DNA of 5,436 nucleotides, from positions 1 through 5,436 of the forward strand of contig JAFAWZ010000253.1 of NCBI GenBank assembly GCA_019241495.1. Reading direction: 5' to 3'. The notes beneath the pieces were generated by a model. The model ran no database searches. It was given only the letters and a program-made list of their open reading frames with translations, and was not told where the DNA came from. The translations under genes were made by a program, and so were the position numbers. How positions within the stretch are numbered: position 1 is the stretch's first letter; every line of letters begins with the position of its first letter. Shown here in pieces: positions 1 to 4,718 of this stretch. Source of the DNA: Acidimicrobiales bacterium (GTDB taxonomy: Bacteria > Actinomycetota > Acidimicrobiia > Acidimicrobiales > Palsa-688).

Positions 1-729
1 ATGACTACCGACACGGCGGCCAAGACGGCGGTGCAGAATGCCGGAAGGGCCCGGGTGGTCGGGGTGGCCAAAGGGGTGGGGATGGTCGAACCGGACATGG
101 CCACCATGCTGGCCTTTGCCTTCACAGACGCCGAGGTGGACGCCCCGACGCTCGACCGGCTGTGGCGGCGAGCCGTCGACGACACGTTCAACTGTTTGAG
201 TGTCGACACCGACACCTCCACATCCGACACAGCGGTGGTCCTGGCCAACGGGGCCGCGGGGCCGGTCGCTGAAGCCGAGCTCAGCACCGCGCTGCGGGAA
301 GTCTGTATGGACCTGACCCTCCAGCTGGCGCGCGACGGCGAGGGGGCCACCAAGCTGCTCACCGTGACCGTGCGGGCCGCCCGGGACCGGGCCCAGGCCA
401 AGCGGGTGGCCAAGGAGATCGTCAACTCTCCTCTCGTCAAATCAGCCGTGCACGGCGCCGACCCCAACTGGGGCCGTGTCGCCATGGCCATCGGCAAATG
501 CCAAGACGACACCGACATCGACCAGGACCGAGTGGTGATCCACTTCGGAGAGGTGGAGGCCTACCCGGATCGCCCCGGCCCCGAAGGGTTGGCCGATCTG
601 GCCCGGGTCATGTCCGCCGACCACGTCGACATCGACGTCGAGCTCGGCACAGGCGGGGCCGAAGCGACCGTCTACGGCTGTGACTTGAGCGCTGACTACG
701 TCCGCATCAATGCCGACTACACGACCTGA
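1..729 (+). CDS. argJ: ArgJ, bifunctional glutamate N-acetyltransferase/ornithine acetyltransferase (5' truncated by window edge)
   Basis: ArgJ transfers the acetyl group from N-acetylornithine to glutamate, recycling it in cytoplasmic arginine biosynthesis; some members also use acetyl-CoA. The ATG at position 1 is probably not the start: MTTDT is an internal motif of the family, and about 160 N-terminal residues of the usual ~400 should lie to the left. In the visible 242 residues, KGVGMVEPDMATML (24-37) holds the self-cleavage site. T35 would become the N-terminal nucleophile of the beta chain, and K24 matches the conserved lysine 11 residues before it. SVDTDTSTSDT (67-77), DGEGATK (112-118, with the active-site Glu at 114) and GADPNWGR (152-159) are family signatures. 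The C-terminus RINADYTT, with N237, matches the substrate-carboxylate end of the family. The stop is TGA at 727-729. No other arg gene follows, so it is the last gene of its unit in view. Identity is near certain; whether it is mono- or bifunctional cannot be told. Confidence 0.96.
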   Translation: MTTDTAAKTAVQNAGRARVVGVAKGVGMVEPDMATMLAFAFTDAEVDAPTLDRLWRRAVDDTFNCLSVDTDTSTSDTAVVLANGAAGPVAEAELSTALREVCMDLTLQLARDGEGATKLLTVTVRAARDRAQAKRVAKEIVNSPLVKSAVHGADPNWGRVAMAIGKCQDDTDIDQDRVVIHFGEVEAYPDRPGPEGLADLARVMSADHVDIDVELGTGGAEATVYGCDLSADYVRINADYTT

Positions 730-753
730 AGCTGCCGCTAAGGCCCCGCCTTC

Positions 754-828
754 GAACTACTTGGACGGCCGCGCCAAGTCTTCCCTTGGTGCTGCTCCCG
801 TTTCGGCCTGCGGCTGTCCAAGTAGCTC
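754..828. terminator. Long imperfect hairpin between convergent argJ and lipoprotein genes, possible bidirectional terminator
   Basis: Positions 757-772 pair with 810-825 over 16 bp with one G-T wobble (767/815). After an A/C mismatch at 756/826 the stem continues with 754-755/827-828. Inside it, 771-778 can form a second stem with 785-792 (7 of 8 Watson-Crick pairs plus one wobble, 6-nt loop), which competes for the last two bases of the outer stem. The hairpin lies wholly in the 110-bp gap between two genes that run towards each other, where a shared transcription end is expected. There is no T-tract on either side, so it is not a textbook intrinsic terminator; it may instead act in 3'-end protection. 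Confidence 0.5.
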
Positions 829-839
829 TGTGACGGTCC

Positions 840-1976
840 CTATGCACCGACGTGGCTGCTCTGGCCCAACCCGCCCAACATCCCGGTGAAGAGCTGGGGC
901 AGCTTGGACAAGTCGAGCGGGGTGGCCCCGGCCGGGACGGTGATGGGCTGAGGCGTCGAGATGTTCAGCTTCAGCGGAACCGGGAAAGGCACCTTGTTCT
1001 TGCCGGCGAACTGGTTGAGGTCGACATCCACCTCGTTCAGCTTGTTGTCCTGGACGAACAGGTGCAGCGTTACCGTTTGATTGGCCGGGACCTTGGTCTC
1101 GGCCTGCTTCAGGCTCCCGGATGCTTTGGTGCCGAGACCGCCGGGGATGAGGTCCAAGTCCTTCTGGAGAGCGGGGCCGAACTGGTTCAAGAAGCCGTGC
1201 ACATTCAGCGTGACACCGTACTCCGTCTGGCCGTTCTGCGTGCCCAGGTTCCGGTAGTCGGCGTTGTTCTTGATGGAGCTGACGAAGTCCTTGCGCAGCG
1301 AGGTCACCAGGCTACGGATCTGGGTCTGGTTCGCCTGGTTGGCCGTGCCGTCGCCGAGTGAGGAGGCGTATTGGTTCAGGAGCCCGCTGAGCGACTTCAG
1401 GGCTGACTGGGGCACTTCGACCCACTTGCCCTGGCCGAGTGCCCCCAGGCCGGGTACGTAGGTGTCGGCCTTCTCGAGCCCGCTGGAGAAGGGCGCGGCC
1501 TTGCTCGGGTCCTGTCCCGAGACGGTCAACAACTGGGCCACGTCCACCCGGGCGTAGAGCGACTGCTGCACGTAGCGAACCTCGATGGGGATGTCATTGC
1601 CGATCTGCAAGCCGAAGTCCACGGCGGTGTCCGTGTCGGTAGATGCCTGGCGGCTGTTCAGGGGCTCCCCATGCCCGGTTTGCTCGGAGAAGAAGATCGA
1701 TCCCGTCGCCAAGGCCTGGGCCTCGGCCGATGAGATCGGCGCCCCGCCTCCCTTGGTCGACAGCTGCTGGGCCTGGTTGGCTGTGATCCCCAGGGAGAGT
1801 CGCAGGCTCATCCCGGGCTGGCCTGCGACGCGAGAGATCGACTGGCTGATGGCCCGGCCGGTCGTCAGCCTGGAAACTGTCCCGCACGCCCCGACCGCCA
1901 AGGCGGCGCCGACTACCAACACCGTCGCCATACGCACCGTTCGGCGCCGGACCGCCGGATGGATGGGGTGCTGCAT
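840..1976 (-). CDS. Secreted lipoprotein of unknown function, possibly LolA/LprG-like
   Basis: The 378-residue protein starts with a lipoprotein signal peptide: a basic n-region (RRRTVR, 10-15), a hydrophobic stretch (17-28) and a lipobox VGAC with the lipidated cysteine at C31. The mature ~348 residues should sit on the outer face of the cytoplasmic membrane. They are rich in Gln, Asn, Ser and Thr, have no further membrane segment, and contain alternating hydrophobic patterns such as IEVRYVQQSLYARVDV and QTVTLHLFVQDNKLNEVDV. These suggest antiparallel beta strands like those of the LolA/LppX-LprAFG lipid-carrier fold. I infer that resemblance from pattern only and recognise no specific family or catalytic motif. 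The ATG at 1976-1974 is chosen because GGAGG lies 4 nt upstream; starting at M16 (1931-1929) would lose the basic n-region. It is divergent from serA and convergent with argJ, so it is probably monocistronic. The stop is TAG at 842-840. Confidence 0.85.
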   Translation of the reverse strand: MQHPIHPAVRRRTVRMATVLVVGAALAVGACGTVSRLTTGRAISQSISRVAGQPGMSLRLSLGITANQAQQLSTKGGGAPISSAEAQALATGSIFFSEQTGHGEPLNSRQASTDTDTAVDFGLQIGNDIPIEVRYVQQSLYARVDVAQLLTVSGQDPSKAAPFSSGLEKADTYVPGLGALGQGKWVEVPQSALKSLSGLLNQYASSLGDGTANQANQTQIRSLVTSLRKDFVSSIKNNADYRNLGTQNGQTEYGVTLNVHGFLNQFGPALQKDLDLIPGGLGTKASGSLKQAETKVPANQTVTLHLFVQDNKLNEVDVDLNQFAGKNKVPFPVPLKLNISTPQPITVPAGATPLDLSKLPQLFTGMLGGLGQSSHVGA

Positions 1977-1979
1977 CTG

Positions 1980-1985
1980 TCCTCC
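1980..1985 (-). promoter_or_regulatory. Ribosome binding site of the lipoprotein gene
   Basis: On the minus strand GGAGGA lies 3 nt before the ATG (GGAGG 4 nt before). The spacing is short but the match to the anti-SD is strong, which decides for the upstream ATG over the internal M16 codon. Confidence 0.65.
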
Positions 1986-1992
1986 GCTCTGG

Positions 1993-2010
1993 ACTGGCTG
2001 GATTGGCTGG
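1993..2010 (-). repeat. Two tandem 9-bp units in the lipoprotein 5' leader
   Basis: Read on the minus strand, CCAGCCAAT is followed directly by CCAGCCAGT (8 of 9 identical) and then by a partial unit CCAGAG (1992-1987). They lie just upstream of the ribosome binding site. They could be a local duplication or spaced protein-binding sites, but the repeat is short and of low complexity. Confidence 0.5.
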
Positions 2011-2064
2011 CTCAGGTGCCTGGCTCACGACCGATGTCGGGCTCTTATCGCCCTCTCATCTTCG

Positions 2065-2073
2065 ACGGTATCA
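2065..2073 (-). promoter_or_regulatory. Candidate extended -10 promoter element for the lipoprotein gene
   Basis: The minus strand reads TGATACCGT, matching the extended -10 pattern TGnTAnnnT of primary sigma factors. No good -35 box sits 16-18 nt upstream, though extended -10 promoters often lack one. It would give a 5' leader of about 80 nt. This rests on motif matching alone. Confidence 0.3.
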
Positions 2074-2080
2074 CTGGGAT

Positions 2081-2170
2081 GGGACAAAAGGGCATCGGAT
2101 TCGTCGCTTTCGGCCCTCGCCGGCCGGGCCCAAATTCCGTCGTAGTCGGGTTGGCGTGGTCCCTTTGTCC
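2081..2170. promoter_or_regulatory. Divergent promoter region with an inverted CCCTTTTGTCC-like pair
   Basis: The 234-bp gap 1977-2210 separates two divergent genes and must hold both promoters. GGGACAAAAGGG (2081-2092) is matched in inverse orientation by CCCTTTGTCC (2161-2170), with one extra A in the first arm. The two copies each point towards one of the divergent genes, about 80 bp apart, so they could be mirrored promoter or operator half-sites. A weak plus-strand promoter could be TTGGCG (2151-2156) with TAAGAA (2174-2179) and a 17-nt spacer. None of this is secure. Confidence 0.3.
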
Positions 2171-2196
2171 GGTTAAGAAGAATCAGGCAAACGGTT

Positions 2197-2200
2197 AGGA
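2197..2200 (+). promoter_or_regulatory. Weak ribosome binding site of serA
   Basis: AGGA ends 10 nt before the ATG at 2211, a long spacing for a short match. An in-frame TAG at 2196-2198 excludes any longer protein, so the ATG is retained as the start. Confidence 0.4.
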
Positions 2201-2210
2201 TTGCCGGACC

Positions 2211-3428
2211 ATGCCGGACGAGCGTCCCCCCCGCCGCCGCGCCCTGCTTCTCGAGAACATCCACCCCGGAGCGGCCCCCCTCCTTCGTGAGGCCGGATTC
2301 GAGGTGGAGACGCGGAAGACGGCGCTGACCGAGAACGAGCTGGCCGACTGCATCGGCGAGATCGAGATCCTGGGCATTCGCTCGCGGACCCAGCTCAGCG
2401 CACCCGTCCTCGACAAGGGGCGAAACCTGATCGCGGTCGGTGCGTTCTGCATCGGGACCAACCAGATCGACTTGGCCGCCGCCAGCCGGCGCGGCATCGC
2501 CGTATTCAATGCCCCCTTCTCCAACACCCGATCCGTCGTGGAGCTCGTCATTGCCGAGATAATCGCCCTGACCCGGCATCTCACCGACAAGAACGGGGAG
2601 ATGCACGCCGGGGTGTGGTCGAAGTCGGCGGCAGGAGCCCATGAGGTGCGGGGCCGGCGCCTGGGCATCGTGGGCTACGGGAACATCGGCTCTCAGTTGT
2701 CGGTACTGGCCGAAAACCTCGGGATGAGCGTGGCCTTCTACGACACCGCCGACCGCCTGGCCCTCGGCAACGCCCGCCCGATGGGGTCTCTCGACGAGCT
2801 CCTGGGGTGGGCCGACGTGGTCACTCTCCACGTGGACGGTCGCCCGGACAACCGCGGGCTTTTCGGCGAAGCCGAATTTGCTGCCATGAGGCCGGGAGCT
2901 TTGTTCTTGAACCTGAGCCGGGGTTTCGTGGTGGACCACGGCTCCCTCCGCGCCCACATAGAGAGCGGCCACATCGAGGGAGCCGCGGTGGACGTCTTCT
3001 TCGAGGAACCCTCCGGCAACAGCGAGGCGTTCAGCTCCCGGCTCCAGGGTCTTTCCAACGTGATACTCACCCCCCACATCGGGGGAAGCACCGAGGAGGC
3101 TCAAGTCGACATCGGGCAGTTCGTGGCCAAGAAGCTCGTCGAGTACGCCCGAGCTGGCAGCACCGCCCTGTCGGTCAACCTGCCGAACGTCGAGCTGGCC
3201 GGCCGGGCCGGGGCGCACGGCCTCGTGCACATCCACCGCAACACACCAGGCGTGTTGGCCGCCATAAACGCCATATTCGCTGACCACCGCATCAACATCG
3301 AGGGCCAGGCCCTCGGCACCCGGGGCGACATCGGTTACGTCATCACCGACATCGCCAGCGATTACACAGACGACATGCTGGCCCGGCTCGCCCACATGGA
3401 CGAGACCATCCGCCTGCGACCGCTCTAG
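2211..3428 (+). CDS. serA: SerA, D-3-phosphoglycerate dehydrogenase, short E. coli-type with ACT domain
   Basis: SerA oxidises 3-phosphoglycerate to 3-phosphohydroxypyruvate with NAD, the first step of serine synthesis in the cytoplasm. The 405 residues follow the 410-residue E. coli enzyme throughout: GIRSRT (55-60), the strongly conserved FCIGTNQIDL (79-88) and NAPFSNTRSV (100-109), and W136. The nucleotide-binding loop is GYGNIG (155-160), with D178 at the end of the second strand, favouring NAD over NADP. The catalytic Arg-Glu-His are R237 (SRG), E266 (EEP) and H289 (TPHIGGS). The C-terminal ACT domain (about 337-405) keeps H342, N344 and N362, which align with the serine-binding His344, Asn346 and Asn364 of E. 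coli, so feedback inhibition by serine is predicted. The ~530-residue SerA with an extra intervening domain, common in actinobacteria, is not what is seen here. The gene is divergent from the lipoprotein and overlaps the end of metB by 4 bp. The stop is TAG at 3426-3428. Confidence 0.96.
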   Translation: MPDERPPRRRALLLENIHPGAAPLLREAGFEVETRKTALTENELADCIGEIEILGIRSRTQLSAPVLDKGRNLIAVGAFCIGTNQIDLAAASRRGIAVFNAPFSNTRSVVELVIAEIIALTRHLTDKNGEMHAGVWSKSAAGAHEVRGRRLGIVGYGNIGSQLSVLAENLGMSVAFYDTADRLALGNARPMGSLDELLGWADVVTLHVDGRPDNRGLFGEAEFAAMRPGALFLNLSRGFVVDHGSLRAHIESGHIEGAAVDVFFEEPSGNSEAFSSRLQGLSNVILTPHIGGSTEEAQVDIGQFVAKKLVEYARAGSTALSVNLPNVELAGRAGAHGLVHIHRNTPGVLAAINAIFADHRINIEGQALGTRGDIGYVITDIASDYTDDMLARLAHMDETIRLRPL

Positions 3429-3447
3429 CTCGAGGCGCGCTCGAGCG
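3421..3447. terminator. Small GC hairpin at the overlapping serA/metB gene ends
   Basis: GCTCGAG (3428-3434) pairs with CTCGAGC (3440-3446) around a 5-nt GCGCG loop; alternatively CGCTC (3421-3425) can pair with GAGCG (3443-3447). It starts at the last base of the serA stop and lies inside the last codons of metB. No T-run follows in either direction, so termination here is only a possibility. Confidence 0.3.
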
Positions 3448-4573
3448 CCCCGGCCAGATCGGCGAGCAGGTCCTCGATCGTCTCGATCCCCACTGACAGC
3501 CTGATCAGGCCGGGGTCGACCTGAAGGGGAGAGCCTGCTACCGAGGCGTGGGTCATCCGGTGCGGGTACTCGATCAACGATTCGACCGCCCCGAGGGACT
3601 CGGCCAGGGTAAAGATCTCCGTGGCACGGGCCACCTCCAGAGCGGCCTTCTCGCCGCCCCGCACCACGAACGAAACCATCCCCCCGAAGCCGCGCATCTG
3701 GCGGGCCGCCACGTCGTGGCCTGGATGCGAGCGGAGACCGGGATAGCGGACCCGCTCGACCGCCGGATGGCCGGCCAGCATGTCGGCCACGGCTGCCGCG
3801 TTGTGGCAGTGCCTATCCATACGCACCGCCAAGGTCTTCAGCCCGCGCAGCACGAGATAGCAGTCCATCGGACCCGGAACCGCTCCAGCGGCATTCTGGA
3901 AAAAGGACAACCGATTCGCCAGCTCGGGATCATCCAGGACCAGGAGCCCGCCGACTACATCGCTGTGACCCCCGAGGTACTTGGTCGCGGAGTGAACCAC
4001 CACGTCCGCCCCGTAGCTGAGCGGGCGCTGGAGGTACGGGGTGGCGAAAGTGTTGTCCACTACCACGAGCGCCCCACGGGAGTGGGCGAAAGCGGCGACA
4101 GCTCCTATGTCCACTATCGACAGGAGCGGGTTGGTCGGGGTCTCGACCCACACCAACCGGGTTTCCGCCCGCCAGGCCGCCTCGAGCTCCGCGGTCGAGG
4201 TCAGGTCGGCCGGCGTGGATGACACACCCAGGGGGCCCCATACCCGGTCGATGAGCCTGAAGGTGCCGCCGTAGGCGTCGTTGGGGAGGATGACGTGATG
4301 ACCCGGCGACAGGGTGCGCAGCAGGGCGTCCTCGGCGGCCAGCCCGCTCGCGTAGGCCAGACCGTGGGCTCCGCCTTCGAGGGATGCCAGGCACGTCTCG
4401 AGTGCCTGCCTGGTCGGATTGGCGCTGCGGGCATACTCGAATCCCCGATGCCGGCCGACCGCCTCTTGGGCGAAGGTGGTCGAGAACGACACGGGCGGCA
4501 CCACTGCTCCGGTGGCGGGATCAGGGGGTTGCCCGGCGTGGATGGCGCGGGTCTCGAAACCGGGCTCGGGCAC
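3425..4573 (-). CDS. metB: Cystathionine gamma-synthase / gamma-lyase family PLP enzyme (MetB-like)
   Basis: This is a cytoplasmic PLP enzyme of the Cys/Met metabolism family, 382 residues, the usual length. Visible motifs are FETRAIHAGQ (6-15), the phosphate-binding Y47 and R49 (EYARSANPT), YASGLAA (74-80), Y101 (DAYGGT) that stacks on the cofactor, D173 (VVDNTFATP) that holds its ring nitrogen, and the Schiff-base lysine K198 in HSATKYLGGHSDVVGG. Tyr101, Asp173 and Lys198 carry the same numbers as in E. coli MetB. RLSVGIE (358-364) supplies the carboxylate-binding arginine. The family includes both the synthase (activated homoserine plus cysteine to cystathionine) and the lyase (cystathionine to cysteine), and sequence alone does not separate them. 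The same-strand cbs gene upstream favours a lyase or dual role. The GTG start at 4573-4571 is the only candidate after an in-frame TAG at 4594-4592 and has no good SD; it overlaps the stop of a short upstream frame. The stop is TAG at 3427-3425. Confidence 0.95.
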   Translation of the reverse strand: MPEPGFETRAIHAGQPPDPATGAVVPPVSFSTTFAQEAVGRHRGFEYARSANPTRQALETCLASLEGGAHGLAYASGLAAEDALLRTLSPGHHVILPNDAYGGTFRLIDRVWGPLGVSSTPADLTSTAELEAAWRAETRLVWVETPTNPLLSIVDIGAVAAFAHSRGALVVVDNTFATPYLQRPLSYGADVVVHSATKYLGGHSDVVGGLLVLDDPELANRLSFFQNAAGAVPGPMDCYLVLRGLKTLAVRMDRHCHNAAAVADMLAGHPAVERVRYPGLRSHPGHDVAARQMRGFGGMVSFVVRGGEKAALEVARATEIFTLAESLGAVESLIEYPHRMTHASVAGSPLQVDPGLIRLSVGIETIEDLLADLAGALERASS

Positions 4574-4653
4574 TAAGCGCCCGCCGCAGGACTACTTGGA
4601 CTAAGAGGAGGCGGCGGCACTTGCGACGTGCCAGAGTTGCTGAGGCCCATCAT
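4573..4653 (-). CDS. Putative 26-codon Ser/Pro-rich leader frame, ending in TAGTG on metB
   Basis: ATG at 4653-4651 opens a 26-codon frame beginning MMGLSNSGTSQV, then four consecutive Pro codons (residues 13-16), then a Ser/Pro/Ala tail. Six of 26 residues are serine. Its start overlaps the stop of the 16-codon frame as ATGA (4653-4650), and its stop TAG (4575-4573) shares one base with the metB GTG. It lacks its own SD, so translation would depend on coupling. Runs of Pro codons are known to slow ribosomes when EF-P is limiting. The Pro run arises from one arm of an inverted repeat, so the frame may be accidental. I recognise no family. Confidence 0.3.
   Translation of the reverse strand: MMGLSNSGTSQVPPPPLSPSSPAAGA
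4592..4601. repeat. Third copy of the 10-mer CTACTTGGAC
   Basis: CTACTTGGAC occurs here on the plus strand, at 757-766 on the plus strand and at 816-825 on the minus strand. All three are in intergenic DNA. This copy and the 816-825 copy share a wider pattern, CAGnnCTACTTGGAC. It lies at the outer edge of the 19-nt inverted repeat. Its role is unknown. Confidence 0.5.
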
Positions 4654-4693
4654 GAGATGTTCGATCGAAAGAACAGTGCCGCCGCCTCCTCTT
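4603..4693. repeat. Perfect 19-nt inverted repeat with a 53-nt loop in the cbs-metB spacer
   Basis: AAGAGGAGGCGGCGGCACT (4603-4621) is repeated exactly as its reverse complement at 4675-4693. After one mismatch (4602/4694) the pairing extends by 4597-4601 with 4695-4699, including one wobble. Inside the loop, GGCAC (4616-4620) can instead pair with GTGCC (4628-4632) over a 7-nt loop. That local hairpin uses part of the left arm, so the two folds exclude each other. The loop also holds a 10-bp palindrome, TTCGATCGAA (4660-4669). In transcripts of either strand the 5' arm carries AGGAGG and the 3' arm CCTCCT. It lies between two co-directional genes and might attenuate, process or regulate metB; it lacks a following T-run. 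Alternatives are a tiny invertible segment or a miniature repeat element. Confidence 0.75.
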
Positions 4694-4700
4694 CGTTCAC
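4650..4700 (-). CDS. Putative 16-codon leader frame between cbs and metB
   Basis: GTG at 4700-4698, preceded by AGGA (4708-4705) with a 4-nt gap, opens MNEEEAAALFFRSNIS, ending in TGA at 4652-4650. Codons 3-9 cover the first arm of the 19-nt inverted repeat (4693-4675), so a ribosome here would keep that arm from pairing. It contains no Cys and no internal Met codon, which argues against classical attenuation by those amino acids; two Ser codons lie near the end. The stop overlaps the next frame as ATGA. With so short a frame in GC-rich DNA, coincidence is a real possibility. Confidence 0.3.
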   Translation of the reverse strand: MNEEEAAALFFRSNIS

Positions 4701-4718
4701 TCAATCCTGAGGCGGGCA

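Noticed and set aside
1..3. ATG at position 1 as the true start of argJ
   Set aside because: MTTDT is an internal ArgJ motif, and the N-terminal ~160 residues of the alpha chain, including its oxyanion-hole residues, are missing from the frame.
1585..2145. 186-codon plus-strand open frame across the lipoprotein start
   Set aside because: It is antisense to the signal peptide and early lipoprotein coding sequence, then runs through the divergent promoter; the translated text shows no family features.
2025..3395. 456-codon minus-strand open frame opposite serA
   Set aside because: It lies almost wholly antisense to serA, whose every family motif is intact. Its composition is that of a GC-rich shadow frame, with no recognisable domain and no plausible SD.
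4574..4718. SAM, SAM-IV or SAH riboswitch ahead of metB
   Set aside because: The spacer lacks the conserved core sequences and multi-stem junctions of these classes as I know them; a covariance-model search would settle it.
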